A DNA stretch of 64,000 nt from JBHJGS01 sp050331575 (GTDB lineage Bacteria > Pseudomonadota > Alphaproteobacteria > Sphingomonadales > Rhodothalassiaceae). Numbering within the stretch: position 1 is the stretch's first letter; the number at the start of each line of letters is the position of its first letter. The notes beneath the pieces are model-generated. The model was not told the origin of the DNA. It saw only the letters and a program-made list of their open reading frames with translations, and ran no database searches. The translations under genes were made by a program, and so were the position numbers. The stretch covers positions 1-64,000 of the forward strand of contig JBHJGS010000023.1 in assembly GCA_050331575.1 (NCBI GenBank). The letters are read 5' to 3'. This document shows positions 1 through 10,209 of the stretch, one piece after another.

Positions 1-104
1 GTGAGCCAATGCGATCGGGCAACGCTCTCGGCGGGGGCGAGGAACTTGTCCGACCGTTTGGCATCGTATCGCGATTCCAATCGGTCGGAGGTTGCTCTAG
101 TCTT
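1..104. repeat. Palindromic intergenic repeat, copy 1 (right half)
   Basis: Non-coding stretch ahead of dnaG. Its last ~67 bases align at roughly 80-85% identity by eye with the right half of the full element at 39837-39957. Shared blocks are GGGGCGAG, TTGGCATCG, CGCGAT and ATCGGTCGG, and it ends in GTTGCTCTA, which read from the other side is TAGAGCA. The left half does not match. An in-frame ATG at position 9 lies inside this repeat, which argues against it being the dnaG start. Confidence 0.7.
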
Positions 105-110
105 CTGACT

Positions 111-1961
111 ATGCGTTTCGATCCGTCCTTTCTGGAGGAAATCCGTGCCCGGGTGCCGCTGGCCGATCTGATCGGTCGCAGCGTTAAGCTGATCCGTGCC
201 GGCCGCGAACTGAAGGGGCTCTGCCCGTTCCACAATGAAAACACGCCGTCCTTCACCATTGTGGAGGACAAGGGCTTTTATCATTGCTTTGGCTGCGGCG
301 CGCACGGCAGTCAGTTCGATTTTCTGATGCAGAAGGACGGCCTGAGCTTTCCGGAGGCCGTTGAGCGCTTGGCCGGCGAGGCCGGGCTGGCGATGCCGGC
401 ACGCGATGCCGAAACCGCCGCGCGGGCCAAAAAGGCCGCCAGCTTGTATGACGTGCTGGAGATCGCCGCGACATGGTTTCAAGCGCAATTGGCAACCGGC
501 CGCGGGCAGGCCGCGCGCGATTATCTGGTGCGCAGAGACGTCCGGTCCAGCACAGCTGACCACTTCCGCCTGGGATATGCGCCACCCGGCCGCACCGATT
601 TGGCCCAGGCCCTGGCGGCGCGCGATATTGCACCGGCCTTGGCGGTTGAGGCCGGCCTGCTGATTAAGCCGGAGGACGGCGGGCCGCCCTTCGACCGGTT
701 CCGCAACCGCCTTATCTTTCCGATTTGCGATCATCGGGGCCGGGTCATCGGCTTCGGCGGCCGGGCACTCGATGCCTATGCCAAGGCGAAATATCTCAAT
801 TCGCCGGAGACCCCGGTCTTTCATAAAGGCCGCGCGCTGTACAATCTGCACCGCGCGCGCCCGGCAGCCCACGCCGCCCAAGCCGTGATTGCGGTGGAAG
901 GCTATATGGATGTGATCGCCTTGGACCAGGCCGGATTGGCCCAGGCTGTGGCACCGCTGGGCACCGCCTTGACGGAGGAGCAGATCCAGTTGCTGTGGCG
1001 CCTGGCGCCGGAACCGGTCCTGTGCTTTGACGGCGACCAGGCCGGGCTGCGCGCGGCCGCCCGCGCGGTCGATCGGGTGTTGCCGGTGTTGAAGCCGGGT
1101 TATTCCCTGCGCTTTGCCCTGCTGCCCGAGGGCTTGGATCCGGATGATCTGGTGCGTCGCGACGGCGCCGCCGCCATGGCCGGCTTGATCGAGCAAGCGA
1201 TACCGTTGGTCGAGATGCTTTGGCGGCTGGGCGTGCAGAACCAAAGCGACGATACGCCGGAGCGGCGCGCGGGATTGGAGCGCGCCTTGATGGCCCGGCT
1301 GGAGCCAATTCCCGACGAGCGCTTGCGCCGGCTTTACCGCAGCGAGTTTGGCCGGCGCCTGGCCGAGCGCTATCGGGCGGCGAGCCGAGCCGGCGGCAGC
1401 GCGGCGCCCCGAACGCGCCTGGGAACGCGCCTGGCCATGCCGCGGCCGCCTCTGGCCGTGCCGGGCCGCGACCAGGCTGAAAAGATCATTTTGCTGACCC
1501 TGTTGAATCATCCGGAATTGCTGTCCCGGCACGATGAGGCAATCGCGGCCTTATCCTTCTCAACCCGGGACCGGGAAAGCGTGAAGGAGGCGATCCTGGA
1601 CGCGTTCAGTTGCCATGATGCCCTTGATCGCAGCGCCCTGCGCGACCATTTGAACGGTGTGGGGTGCGGGCAGGCGGCCGAGACGCTGAGGACATCAGCG
1701 GCGCTGAAGCCGGTTTGGCAGGCACAACCCGACGCCGCCCTGTCCGATGCGGACATTGGCTTACGGCACGCGTTTGCTCTGTTGCGCCGGTCCGTGTTGG
1801 ATCGGGAAATCGCGCAATTATCGCATCTGGCGTGGCAGCAGTTGGGCGATGAGGGATTGCGCCGCTTGACCGCGCTGAAGGCTGAGCGCCACGCGCTGGA
1901 CGATCTGGATGCCGACTCAAAGAGCTTTGGCTTGGCGTCTAACCGCGAATCGGGTTACTGA
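111..1961 (+). CDS. dnaG: DNA primase DnaG
   Basis: Synthesises RNA primers for the replication fork, working with the replicative helicase. The 616-residue product is normal length. An N-terminal CHC2 zinc ribbon is visible as C38, H41, C59 and C62. The RNA polymerase domain follows. The TOPRIM motifs are VEGYMDV (E263) and FDGD (D307, D309). The C-terminal ~130 residues are the helicase-binding region. The start at 111 (MRFDPSFLEEI) was chosen because an upstream in-frame ATG falls within an intergenic repeat and would add 34 residues not typical of DnaG. rpoD follows 87 bases downstream in the same direction, the classical dnaG-rpoD arrangement. Confidence 0.98.
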   Translation: MRFDPSFLEEIRARVPLADLIGRSVKLIRAGRELKGLCPFHNENTPSFTIVEDKGFYHCFGCGAHGSQFDFLMQKDGLSFPEAVERLAGEAGLAMPARDAETAARAKKAASLYDVLEIAATWFQAQLATGRGQAARDYLVRRDVRSSTADHFRLGYAPPGRTDLAQALAARDIAPALAVEAGLLIKPEDGGPPFDRFRNRLIFPICDHRGRVIGFGGRALDAYAKAKYLNSPETPVFHKGRALYNLHRARPAAHAAQAVIAVEGYMDVIALDQAGLAQAVAPLGTALTEEQIQLLWRLAPEPVLCFDGDQAGLRAAARAVDRVLPVLKPGYSLRFALLPEGLDPDDLVRRDGAAAMAGLIEQAIPLVEMLWRLGVQNQSDDTPERRAGLERALMARLEPIPDERLRRLYRSEFGRRLAERYRAASRAGGSAAPRTRLGTRLAMPRPPLAVPGRDQAEKIILLTLLNHPELLSRHDEAIAALSFSTRDRESVKEAILDAFSCHDALDRSALRDHLNGVGCGQAAETLRTSAALKPVWQAQPDAALSDADIGLRHAFALLRRSVLDREIAQLSHLAWQQLGDEGLRRLTALKAERHALDDLDADSKSFGLASNRESGY

Positions 1962-2048
1962 GCCGATCCGTTGCTCAGACCCGGTGCGACTCGCGCCCTC
2001 GCACGATACTGACCCGGTCCCGACTCATTGTTTGGAGCATTACTCCCA

Positions 2049-4250
<2,202 letters not shown>

Positions 4251-4259
4251 GGCCGGGCC

Positions 4260-5723
4260 TTAGAAGTCATACCGTGTGGTGAACTGGACCCGGAACAGAT
4301 CGCCGCTGTCGCCGGCCTCGATCTCGCGTTCGGCAAAGATGATCTGCGAGCCCAAGCTCCATTTCGGAATCGGCGAATAGATCAGATTGCCCTGCACCGA
4401 ATAGGTCGAGCGGGTCGAGAGGGGATTGGCCAGCGCGTCCTGAAACGCCGCCTGGCTGCCGGCCAGGGTGAGCGTCGAGCGCAGCTTGCCGCTCCAGAAA
4501 TGCCGGTATGCCACATAGCCGGCATAAACCGGCACCGCATCCAATTGCCCTGTCGCCAAATCGAAGGCGGCGTCGGGGAACAAGGCGAGGCCCAGATACC
4601 GGCCGATGCCCAGCCCGCCGCTGGCCTGAAACTTGATGTCATCGCCATTAGCCAGGCGCAACTGGCCGGCCAGCGCGGCTCCCCCGGCGATGCTGCGGTC
4701 ATCGACGAACTGACCGGCGACGGGAGTGCCGTCGAAGCTGAGCTGGCGCACGATGCCGGCCAAAGAAACAAAGCCATTGGCGAATGTGTAATTGTATCGC
4801 GCAATGAAGTCCGGCGCGATTTCGTCGCCATTGATGAGGTTAGAGGCGCTGGTGCCGGTTGGGTCGGCAATACTGGTTTCGGGCTGTTCGATGGCGAATT
4901 GAAAGGGCCCGCGGGTATAGCGCAGCAAGGGCTGGCGCACGAACAAGGTGCCATTGGTCGGCCCGATGAAGTCGAGCGATTCCGGCAGCGAGCGCACATC
5001 GAAGAAGGTCGACCATGTCTGGCCAAAATCCCAATTCTCATAGCTGATGAGGGCGTGGCGAATATTCAGCGGAAAGCGGTTGGTGATGATCTCATTGTTG
5101 CCGGGCAGCACCGCGAAATCCACCTCCAGAAAGCCGCGCACCATGCTGTCGCCAAGGGGTGTTTCGGTGCGGAAATTAAAGCGGGTCTCGCGCACATCGA
5201 AATCCAGCAATTCCTCGTCATCGGTGCTTTCCACGCCGCCCAGCGACACCGGATTGACCGGGATTTGCGACGGCACGAAAAAGTCCCGCGCAATCGAGCC
5301 CGAGCCGGGCTCGCCGTCGGAGAAGCGCGAAAAGGACAGGTCGGATTTGATAAAGCCTCCGAAGCGGAACCGCGTGGCACCGACTTTGAAGCCGATGCCC
5401 TCGCCCGGCAGGTCGCCGGCGGTATATTCGTCCAATAAGATGCGCAACTCCTCCATCTCTTGCTGCGTGGTTAGCTGCAATGCCCTCTCGCTTTGGACCA
5501 CCTCTTGAACTTCTTCGATAATCTCTTGCTCTTGTGTGCTCAGTGCATCAAGGCGCGCATCCTGGTCTTCCAGCCGCTCCAGCACCCGCTCAAGCAGACG
5601 CTCCAGGCGGTCCAACCGCTCCTCCGTGGTCTGCGCAAACACAGGCTGGCTCCGCGCAAAGAGGAGCGCGACTATCAGCAAAAGAGTCTTGAAACCGTAA
5701 AGAGCGGTGCGATGCCAAGCCAT
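4260..5723 (-). CDS. DcaP-like outer-membrane porin
   Basis: Predicted 487-residue outer-membrane beta-barrel. A signal peptide ends around VFA-QTT. It is followed by a heptad-rich coiled coil (about residues 33-85, many E/L/R) and then an amphipathic barrel beginning with KVGATRFRFGGFIKSDLSFS and ending in an aromatic residue (TRYDF), as porins do. This layout fits the DcaP-like trimeric porins, where the coiled coil lies at the periplasmic end; the substrate cannot be read from sequence. The start at 5723 has a strong Shine-Dalgarno (GGGAGGGATC then ATG). An upstream in-frame start would add 14 residues without a ribosome site. The gene converges on rpoD. Confidence 0.85.
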   Translation of the reverse strand: MAWHRTALYGFKTLLLIVALLFARSQPVFAQTTEERLDRLERLLERVLERLEDQDARLDALSTQEQEIIEEVQEVVQSERALQLTTQQEMEELRILLDEYTAGDLPGEGIGFKVGATRFRFGGFIKSDLSFSRFSDGEPGSGSIARDFFVPSQIPVNPVSLGGVESTDDEELLDFDVRETRFNFRTETPLGDSMVRGFLEVDFAVLPGNNEIITNRFPLNIRHALISYENWDFGQTWSTFFDVRSLPESLDFIGPTNGTLFVRQPLLRYTRGPFQFAIEQPETSIADPTGTSASNLINGDEIAPDFIARYNYTFANGFVSLAGIVRQLSFDGTPVAGQFVDDRSIAGGAALAGQLRLANGDDIKFQASGGLGIGRYLGLALFPDAAFDLATGQLDAVPVYAGYVAYRHFWSGKLRSTLTLAGSQAAFQDALANPLSTRSTYSVQGNLIYSPIPKWSLGSQIIFAEREIEAGDSGDLFRVQFTTRYDF

Positions 5724-6067
5724 GATCCCTCCCCGAAAACGCCAATACACATCCGCCCACCGCACCGGCGATTGGCCATGCGGGCAGGAGCATTGGTCTT
5801 ATAAACTTAGAGCTTAACAAATATTTGCTTAAACCAGAGTGCGACGGCGCGACGCAATCCTCACGCGATGGTCCGTGTCGCGCGCCGCGCCGATCGGCGT
5901 GTCAGCCCTTTTAACAGCTGCCTTGGAAGCAGGGCCTGCGGTTGTAAACATTTATGACACGCCGCAGCCAAGAATGGGATAAGCCTCTGGCAAGGCAGGA
6001 GTGTTCGATTCCGGAACAGTTTTTGCTTTCAGGGGGGGTTCAATCCATTCAGACGCCTGGAGTATGT
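5724..6067. other. 344-base intergenic region between divergent porin and PEP-CTERM genes
   Basis: No gene was found here. The half near the porin start (5790-5835) is AT-rich and likely holds the porin promoter, but no convincing -35/-10 pair could be assigned. The half near the PEP-CTERM gene holds a sigma-54-like site, listed separately. No tRNA or riboswitch-like structure was recognised. Confidence 0.6.
6012..6027 (+). promoter_or_regulatory. Candidate sigma-54 (RpoN) promoter of the PEP-CTERM gene
   Basis: The 16 bases CGGAACAGTTTTTGCT match 9 of 12 defined positions of the sigma-54 consensus TGGCACGNNNNTTGCW. The essential GG (6013-6014) and GC (6025-6026) are separated by exactly 10 bases. 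Transcription would begin near 6038, leaving a ~30-base leader with GGAG before the ATG at 6068. RpoN control of a PEP-CTERM gene together with PrsK/PrsR has been reported in Zoogloea; use of the site here is inference. Confidence 0.45.
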
Positions 6068-6904
6068 ATGCGCCATACAATTGCAGTTTCAGTATTGCTT
6101 GCTGTTTCCGCGCCGGCCTCAGCGGAGGTCATTTCCGATTTCGACGGACCGTTCGGGACATTCGTCCGCGGTAATGGGACGGCCGAATTGGTCGACTTGA
6201 CCGGTTTGGGCGGCAATCTGGAAAACAACGCGCCCTTTCCAACCGGTGCGCTGAAATTAACGACCACGGACAATCCGGACGGGATCGATGTCGGACGCAG
6301 TGTCGGCGATCCACTGGTCGCCGATATTTTCAACGCCGACTTGAGCGTCTCTTATTCTTTCTTCAAAGAGGCGACCAGCAACGCCTTCGCAGCGCCCGCG
6401 CTCAAGCTTGGCTTCTTAAACGCAGCCTATGATGCGATCGACGGCAATGATGGCTTCGTGCAATTGATTTACGAGCCGACTTGGAACATCGCCGGCAGCG
6501 AAGGCAGCAGCACGGCCGTGCCGACCGGCGATTGGCTGGATGTCACGATCAGCACCACCGACGGACTGTTCTGGGGCACTGGCGGCTTCGGCCAGCCCAA
6601 CAGCTTCGGAGGCCCGCCGCTGCGCACGCTGAGCGAGTGGCTGGCTGCTTTCGATCCCGCCTTTGCCGACGCGGCCCTGGTGTCCGTTGCTGTGGGCCAG
6701 GGAACCTTCAACAGCGATACCATCGGCTATGTCGATGGGCTGAGCGCGGCATTCAATGGCGAGATCGCCTTTGCCGCGGATTTCGAAGCCGTTGCTGTCC
6801 CCGCTCCCGCCAGCCTCGCACTTCTCGGCGTGGGCCTGGCCGGGGTCGTTGCAACGCGGCGCCGCGCACGGGCCGCCCGCGCGGCCCGCGCCGATCGTCG
6901 CTGA
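6068..6904 (+). CDS. PEP-CTERM sorting-domain surface protein
   Basis: A 278-residue secreted protein. It has a signal peptide (MRHTIAVSVLLAVSAPASA), a middle region of about 230 residues with no recognised catalytic motif, and a C-terminal tail made of VPAPASLALLGVGLAGVV followed by an Arg-rich end. That three-part tail (Pro-x-Pro motif, one membrane helix, basic cluster) is the PEP-CTERM signal processed by exosortase, so the protein is likely released to the surface or exopolysaccharide matrix. The start at 6068 has GGAG five bases upstream and gives a clean signal peptide. A longer frame from 5954 would bury it. No exosortase, PrsK or PrsR gene lies in the window, so the sorting enzyme must be elsewhere. 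Confidence 0.85.
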   Translation: MRHTIAVSVLLAVSAPASAEVISDFDGPFGTFVRGNGTAELVDLTGLGGNLENNAPFPTGALKLTTTDNPDGIDVGRSVGDPLVADIFNADLSVSYSFFKEATSNAFAAPALKLGFLNAAYDAIDGNDGFVQLIYEPTWNIAGSEGSSTAVPTGDWLDVTISTTDGLFWGTGGFGQPNSFGGPPLRTLSEWLAAFDPAFADAALVSVAVGQGTFNSDTIGYVDGLSAAFNGEIAFAADFEAVAVPAPASLALLGVGLAGVVATRRRARAARAARADRR

Positions 6905-7020
6905 TCGATCAGGCGCTGAAGCCTCGGCGCCATTGCAGATCCTCCGCAGTGGCGCCAACCCCTCTGATATGACCCCGGGTCCGGCCTCCTTAAGCGCCTT
7001 GCTCAGACCCTGGAAGACAG

Positions 7021-7055
7021 CCAGCCGCCGAGCGCTTGGGTGTCTCGGCGGCTGG
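7021..7055 (+). terminator. Perfect hairpin downstream of the PEP-CTERM gene
   Basis: CCAGCCGCCGA (7021-7031) and TCGGCGGCTGG (7045-7055) form an 11 bp perfect stem with a 13-base loop. No T-run follows on either strand. It lies between the convergent PEP-CTERM and wrbA genes and could end or protect transcripts from both sides. Confidence 0.5.
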
Positions 7056-7085
7056 TGTCGGTCGCGCAGGGGCTTGGGCAGGACT

Positions 7086-7102
7086 TAGGGCATTATCCGA
7101 TG
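7086..7102 (+). repeat. Palindromic intergenic repeat, copy 2 (end fragment)
   Basis: TAGGGCATTATCCGATG is identical to the left terminus of the full element at 39837. Only this terminus is present, ending three bases before the wrbA stop codon. Confidence 0.6.
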
Positions 7103-7104
7103 TG

Positions 7105-7704
7105 TTAACCGGCCAGCTTGGCGGCGATTTGGGTCAGATGCGCGCCCTGTTTGCGGGCGACCTGAAGGTCGATCGGCAGAGGCTGGCGTGAGCCGTCGGC
7201 GCCGGCGACGGTGGCCGCACCATAAGGTCCGCTTTCGCGGCCCTGATCAAGCTGGCCCAACTCCTCGATCGAATAAGGCGCGCCGACCACGACCATGCCC
7301 TGGTGGATCAGCGTCGGCCAGAAGGTGGTGATGGTGGTCTCCCGGCCGCCGCCGGTGCCGGTGGAGGTGAACACCGAGGCGGGCTTGCCGATCAGCTTGC
7401 CCTGCATCCACAGCTTGCCGGTCTGATCCCAGAAGGTGCGCATCTGGCCGGCCATATTGCCGAATCGGGTGGGCGTGCCCAGCAGAAAGCCATCATAGTC
7501 CGGCAGTTCATCGACGCTGGCTTCAGGATAGCCCTGGTCCAGCTTCACGCCGAGCTGCCGGGCGGTGTCTTCGGGGATCGTCTCAGGCACGCGCTTGATG
7601 GTGACCTCGGCACCGTCGACGCTGCGCGCGCCCTCGGCCACCGCCCCGGCCATGGTTTCGATATGGCCATACATGGAATAGTAGAGCACCAAGATCTTGG
7701 TCAT
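7105..7704 (-). CDS. wrbA: NAD(P)H:quinone oxidoreductase WrbA
   Basis: Flavodoxin-fold FMN enzyme that reduces quinones by two electrons, avoiding semiquinone radicals. The 199-residue length matches the family. The FMN phosphate loop is YYSMYGHIETMA near the N-terminus. The loop GTPTRFGNMAGQMRTFWDQTG (here about residues 77-97) and STGTGGGRETT (about 114-124) are WrbA signatures. It is transcribed alone; its 3' end abuts a fragment of the palindromic repeat. The upstream gene at 7815-8321 runs in the same direction 110 bases away, so co-transcription is possible but not shown. Confidence 0.97.
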   Translation of the reverse strand: MTKILVLYYSMYGHIETMAGAVAEGARSVDGAEVTIKRVPETIPEDTARQLGVKLDQGYPEASVDELPDYDGFLLGTPTRFGNMAGQMRTFWDQTGKLWMQGKLIGKPASVFTSTGTGGGRETTITTFWPTLIHQGMVVVGAPYSIEELGQLDQGRESGPYGAATVAGADGSRQPLPIDLQVARKQGAHLTQIAAKLAG

Positions 7705-7814
7705 TGAAGTCTCCTGTCATCGGGATGACCGGGACAGTGGCGATCCGACGGCACCGGGACAAGCGCTGGGATTGTCAACGCTGCGTTTCGCCGCAAGCGA
7801 CGATCCGGCCGGTC

Positions 7815-8321
7815 TTACGCCTGTGACTTCTGGTCGGGCCGAAAGATCATACAGCTGGTGGTGGCATGGGCAGCGCGCTTGCCACGATGATCGAACAGCT
7901 CCGCCTCTGCCACCGCCAGGCTTCGGCCGCGGTGCACCAGGCGGCCGGTCGCGCTGATCTGTGTGTCGGGCATCAGCGGGCGCAGATATTTCACGCTCAG
8001 ATCCACGGTGGTATAGGCCTCGCCCTGATCCAGGCTCAGATGCACCGCACAGCCCATGGCGCTGTCCAGAATGGTCGCGGCATAACCGCCATGCACCGTA
8101 CCGATCGGGTTCATCGCCCAAGGGCCGGGCCGGCCGCGCCAGTGCAGCACGCCGTCTTCCACACCGATCAGGTCAAAATCGAAGGTGTCGGCGATCGGCG
8201 GCCTGCTGCCCGTGCTGATCATTTGGTCGAAAAACGCCTGGCCGGACAGTTGGCGCGCTTTGGCGGCAATGGCGGCCGGGTCCTGCCAGGTATAGCGGCG
8301 TTCTTGGACAGGCTCGGGCAT
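7815..8321 (-). CDS. PaaI-family hotdog-fold thioesterase
   Basis: 168-residue single-domain hotdog protein predicted to hydrolyse acyl- or aryl-CoA thioesters. The central motif NPIGTVHGGYAATILDSAMG is typical of the PaaI/YdiI group, with the following strand AYTTVDLSVKYLRPL. The substrate cannot be told. The start at 8321 was chosen over one seven codons upstream because GAGGAG sits seven bases before it. Divergent from the secreted protein gene at 8392. Confidence 0.9.
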   Translation of the reverse strand: MPEPVQERRYTWQDPAAIAAKARQLSGQAFFDQMISTGSRPPIADTFDFDLIGVEDGVLHWRGRPGPWAMNPIGTVHGGYAATILDSAMGCAVHLSLDQGEAYTTVDLSVKYLRPLMPDTQISATGRLVHRGRSLAVAEAELFDHRGKRAAHATTSCMIFRPDQKSQA

Positions 8322-8391
8322 GCGGCTTCTCCTCGCGGTCAAGAAGGGGTAGGGTTAGAGCACTTTTACATGGCTGCTTAGGAGAAGGGGA

Positions 8392-8913
8392 ATGCGATTT
8401 GCCATTGTTTGGCTCTGGCTGATCACCGCTGCACCACTTGGCGCCCTGGCCCAGCAAGCGCAAGCCGCACCGCAGGGCATGACGGTGGAGCGGCTGGCCC
8501 TGATCTTAACCAGCGTGGCTGAGGACGTGCGCCGCGAGGGCAATGTCTTTGATGTGCTGCTGGAAGGGCGGCGTCTGCAGGTGATCACCGATCCCGCGGC
8601 AGACCGTATGCGCATCCTGGTGGCGATCACACCGGCGGCGGACTTGTCGGCGGCTTTGCTGGAGCGGCTCTTGCAGGCAAATTTCGACACCGCCTTGGAT
8701 GCCCGATACGCGATTGCCCGCGGGATTGTGTGGAGTACCTTCATTCACCCTCTCAGTCCGCTGACCGACGACCAGTTATTCTCCGGCCTGGCTCAGACCC
8801 TCATTGCCGCGGAGACCTATGGCTCCACCTTCACCTCCGGCGCCCTGAGCTTTGGCGGCGGTGACAGCGTCGACCTGCTGCAGGATCTGAAAAAGCGCTG
8901 GGAAAGTCTTTGA
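8392..8913 (+). CDS. Secreted protein of unknown function (YbjN/CesT-like fold possible)
   Basis: A 173-residue product with a signal peptide (MRFAIVWLWLITAAPLGALA) and a compact alpha/beta body. The pattern of VLLEGRRLQV, ILVAITPA and a helix after PLSPLTDDQLFSGLAQTL resembles the fold of YbjN or CesT-like chaperones. That is a resemblance by eye only, and no function is assigned. It has a good ribosome site (AGGAGAAGGGG) two bases before the ATG. It converges on nth. Confidence 0.75.
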   Translation: MRFAIVWLWLITAAPLGALAQQAQAAPQGMTVERLALILTSVAEDVRREGNVFDVLLEGRRLQVITDPAADRMRILVAITPAADLSAALLERLLQANFDTALDARYAIARGIVWSTFIHPLSPLTDDQLFSGLAQTLIAAETYGSTFTSGALSFGGGDSVDLLQDLKKRWESL

Positions 8914-8941
8914 CGCACGCCGGCGGCGCGCCAAGCCGGGG

Positions 8942-9583
8942 TCAGGCCGCCGGTGCGGTCTTCGGTTCAAACGGGCATAGATCGCGCAACAAGCAATTGG
9001 GGCAATCAGGCTTGCGCGCCTTGCAGACATAGCGCCCGTGCAGGATCAGCCAATGATGGGCGTGGCGCCGATACGGCTTGGGCACCACCGTGTCCAGCTG
9101 CTGCTCCACGGCCAGCACAGTCTTGCCCGGCGCCAGATTGAGCCGGTTGGCCAGCCGGAAGATGTGGGTGTCGACAGCGAAGGTCTCGTGGCCGAAGGCG
9201 GTGTTCAGCACCACATTGGCGGTCTTGCGGCCGACCCCGGGCAGCGCCTCCAGGGCCTCCCGGCTGTCCGGCACCTGGCCGTCATGCCGGTCGAGCAGCG
9301 CTTGGCTCAACGCCAGCACATTCTTCGCCTTGGTGTTGAACAGGCCGATGGCCTTGATGTGCGCGCGGATGCCCTCCAGGCCCAGGGCGACCATAGCCTG
9401 CGGCGTGTCGGCCGCGGCGAACAGGCCCTTGGTCGCCTTGTTGACGCCGGCATCGGTGGCCTGGGCGGACAAGACCACCGCCACCAGCAGGGTATAGGGG
9501 TTGGTGTATGCCAGTTCGGTCTGGGGGTCGGGGCACTGGTCGGCCAGGCGGCGGAACAGTTCCGTGATCTGCGCGCTTTTCAT
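8942..9583 (-). CDS. nth: Endonuclease III (Nth) DNA glycosylase/AP lyase
   Basis: Removes oxidised pyrimidines and nicks abasic sites in base-excision repair. The 213-residue length is standard. The helix-hairpin-helix ALPGVGRKTANVVLN contains the catalytic Lys, and VDTHIFRLANRL has the catalytic Asp. The C-terminal [4Fe-4S] cluster ligands appear as C-x6-C-x2-C-x5-C within VCKARKPDCPNCLLRDLCPF. The start at 9583 (MKSAQITELF) fits the family; the frame stays open further upstream across the divergent DUF2244 gene but is not conserved coding there. The divergent nth-DUF2244 pairing is common in alphaproteobacteria. Confidence 0.97.
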   Translation of the reverse strand: MKSAQITELFRRLADQCPDPQTELAYTNPYTLLVAVVLSAQATDAGVNKATKGLFAAADTPQAMVALGLEGIRAHIKAIGLFNTKAKNVLALSQALLDRHDGQVPDSREALEALPGVGRKTANVVLNTAFGHETFAVDTHIFRLANRLNLAPGKTVLAVEQQLDTVVPKPYRRHAHHWLILHGRYVCKARKPDCPNCLLRDLCPFEPKTAPAA

Positions 9584-9661
9584 GGGCGGCGACTTTAGCG
9601 CTGCGGCCCAAGCGCACAAGAGGCTAGGCGGCTGGGCCATCTGTGTCTTATTCTCGTAACA

Positions 9662-10165
9662 ATGACCATGACCAGCGCTGCCCTGTCTGACCAGACCCTG
9701 TGGTTCGATGCGGAACTGCGACCGCACCGCTCGCTCAGTGCGCGCGGGCGCCGTCGCCTGATCGCCGGGGTCGCGCTGGTCTGCCTGATTGCCGGCGCGC
9801 GCGCCTGGGCCGTCGGCGCCTGGCCGGTCATGCTGTTCTTTCTGCTCGATGCCCTGCTGATCTGGGGCGCGTTCAAGCTGAACACGATTGCGGCGCGGGC
9901 GCGCGAGCGGGTGCGGCTGAGCCGGCAGGCACTGGATGTCCACCATATCCCCGCCTTCGGCGCGGAACGCCATGCCCGCTTTGAACCCTATTTCACCCGT
10001 GTGGATCTGCGCCATCCGGGGGAGCATCGGTCCGAACTGCGCATCTGCGAGCGCGGCCGCCACACCGTGATCGGCAGCTTTCTGCCCAGCGAGGAGCGCG
10101 CCGAGATTGCCGGTGCGCTGGACGATGCGCTGTTCCGCTTGAAGACAAATCAGCCGCCAGGTTGA
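9662..10165 (+). CDS. DUF2244 integral membrane protein
   Basis: 167 residues with two adjacent membrane segments (about 36-52 and 55-72) between a short N-terminal part (LWFDAELRPHRSLS) and a C-terminal soluble part containing FEPYFTRVDL. This is the DUF2244 family, often found beside nth in alphaproteobacteria; its function is unknown. An alternative start lies two codons downstream. No clear Shine-Dalgarno is visible. Confidence 0.9.
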   Translation: MTMTSAALSDQTLWFDAELRPHRSLSARGRRRLIAGVALVCLIAGARAWAVGAWPVMLFFLLDALLIWGAFKLNTIAARARERVRLSRQALDVHHIPAFGAERHARFEPYFTRVDLRHPGEHRSELRICERGRHTVIGSFLPSEERAEIAGALDDALFRLKTNQPPG

Positions 10166-10173
10166 GCAAGGGC

Positions 10174-10209
10174 TTTCGGATGAAACGGCCCGCCTTCTAT
10201 GGTGCTCTA
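10174..10209 (-). repeat. Palindromic intergenic repeat, copy 3 (deleted form)
   Basis: The internal block CGGATGA..GGCCCGC..TCTATGG, as in the full element at 39837-39957, is joined directly to a terminal TGCTCTA. Read leftward it starts TAGAGCA. The TAG is used as the stop codon of the DUF1501 gene (10207-10209). Confidence 0.6.

Noticed and set aside
9..110. N-terminal extension of DnaG by 34 residues
   Set aside because: The stretch is a copy of an intergenic repeat found elsewhere in the window and does not resemble primase N-termini.
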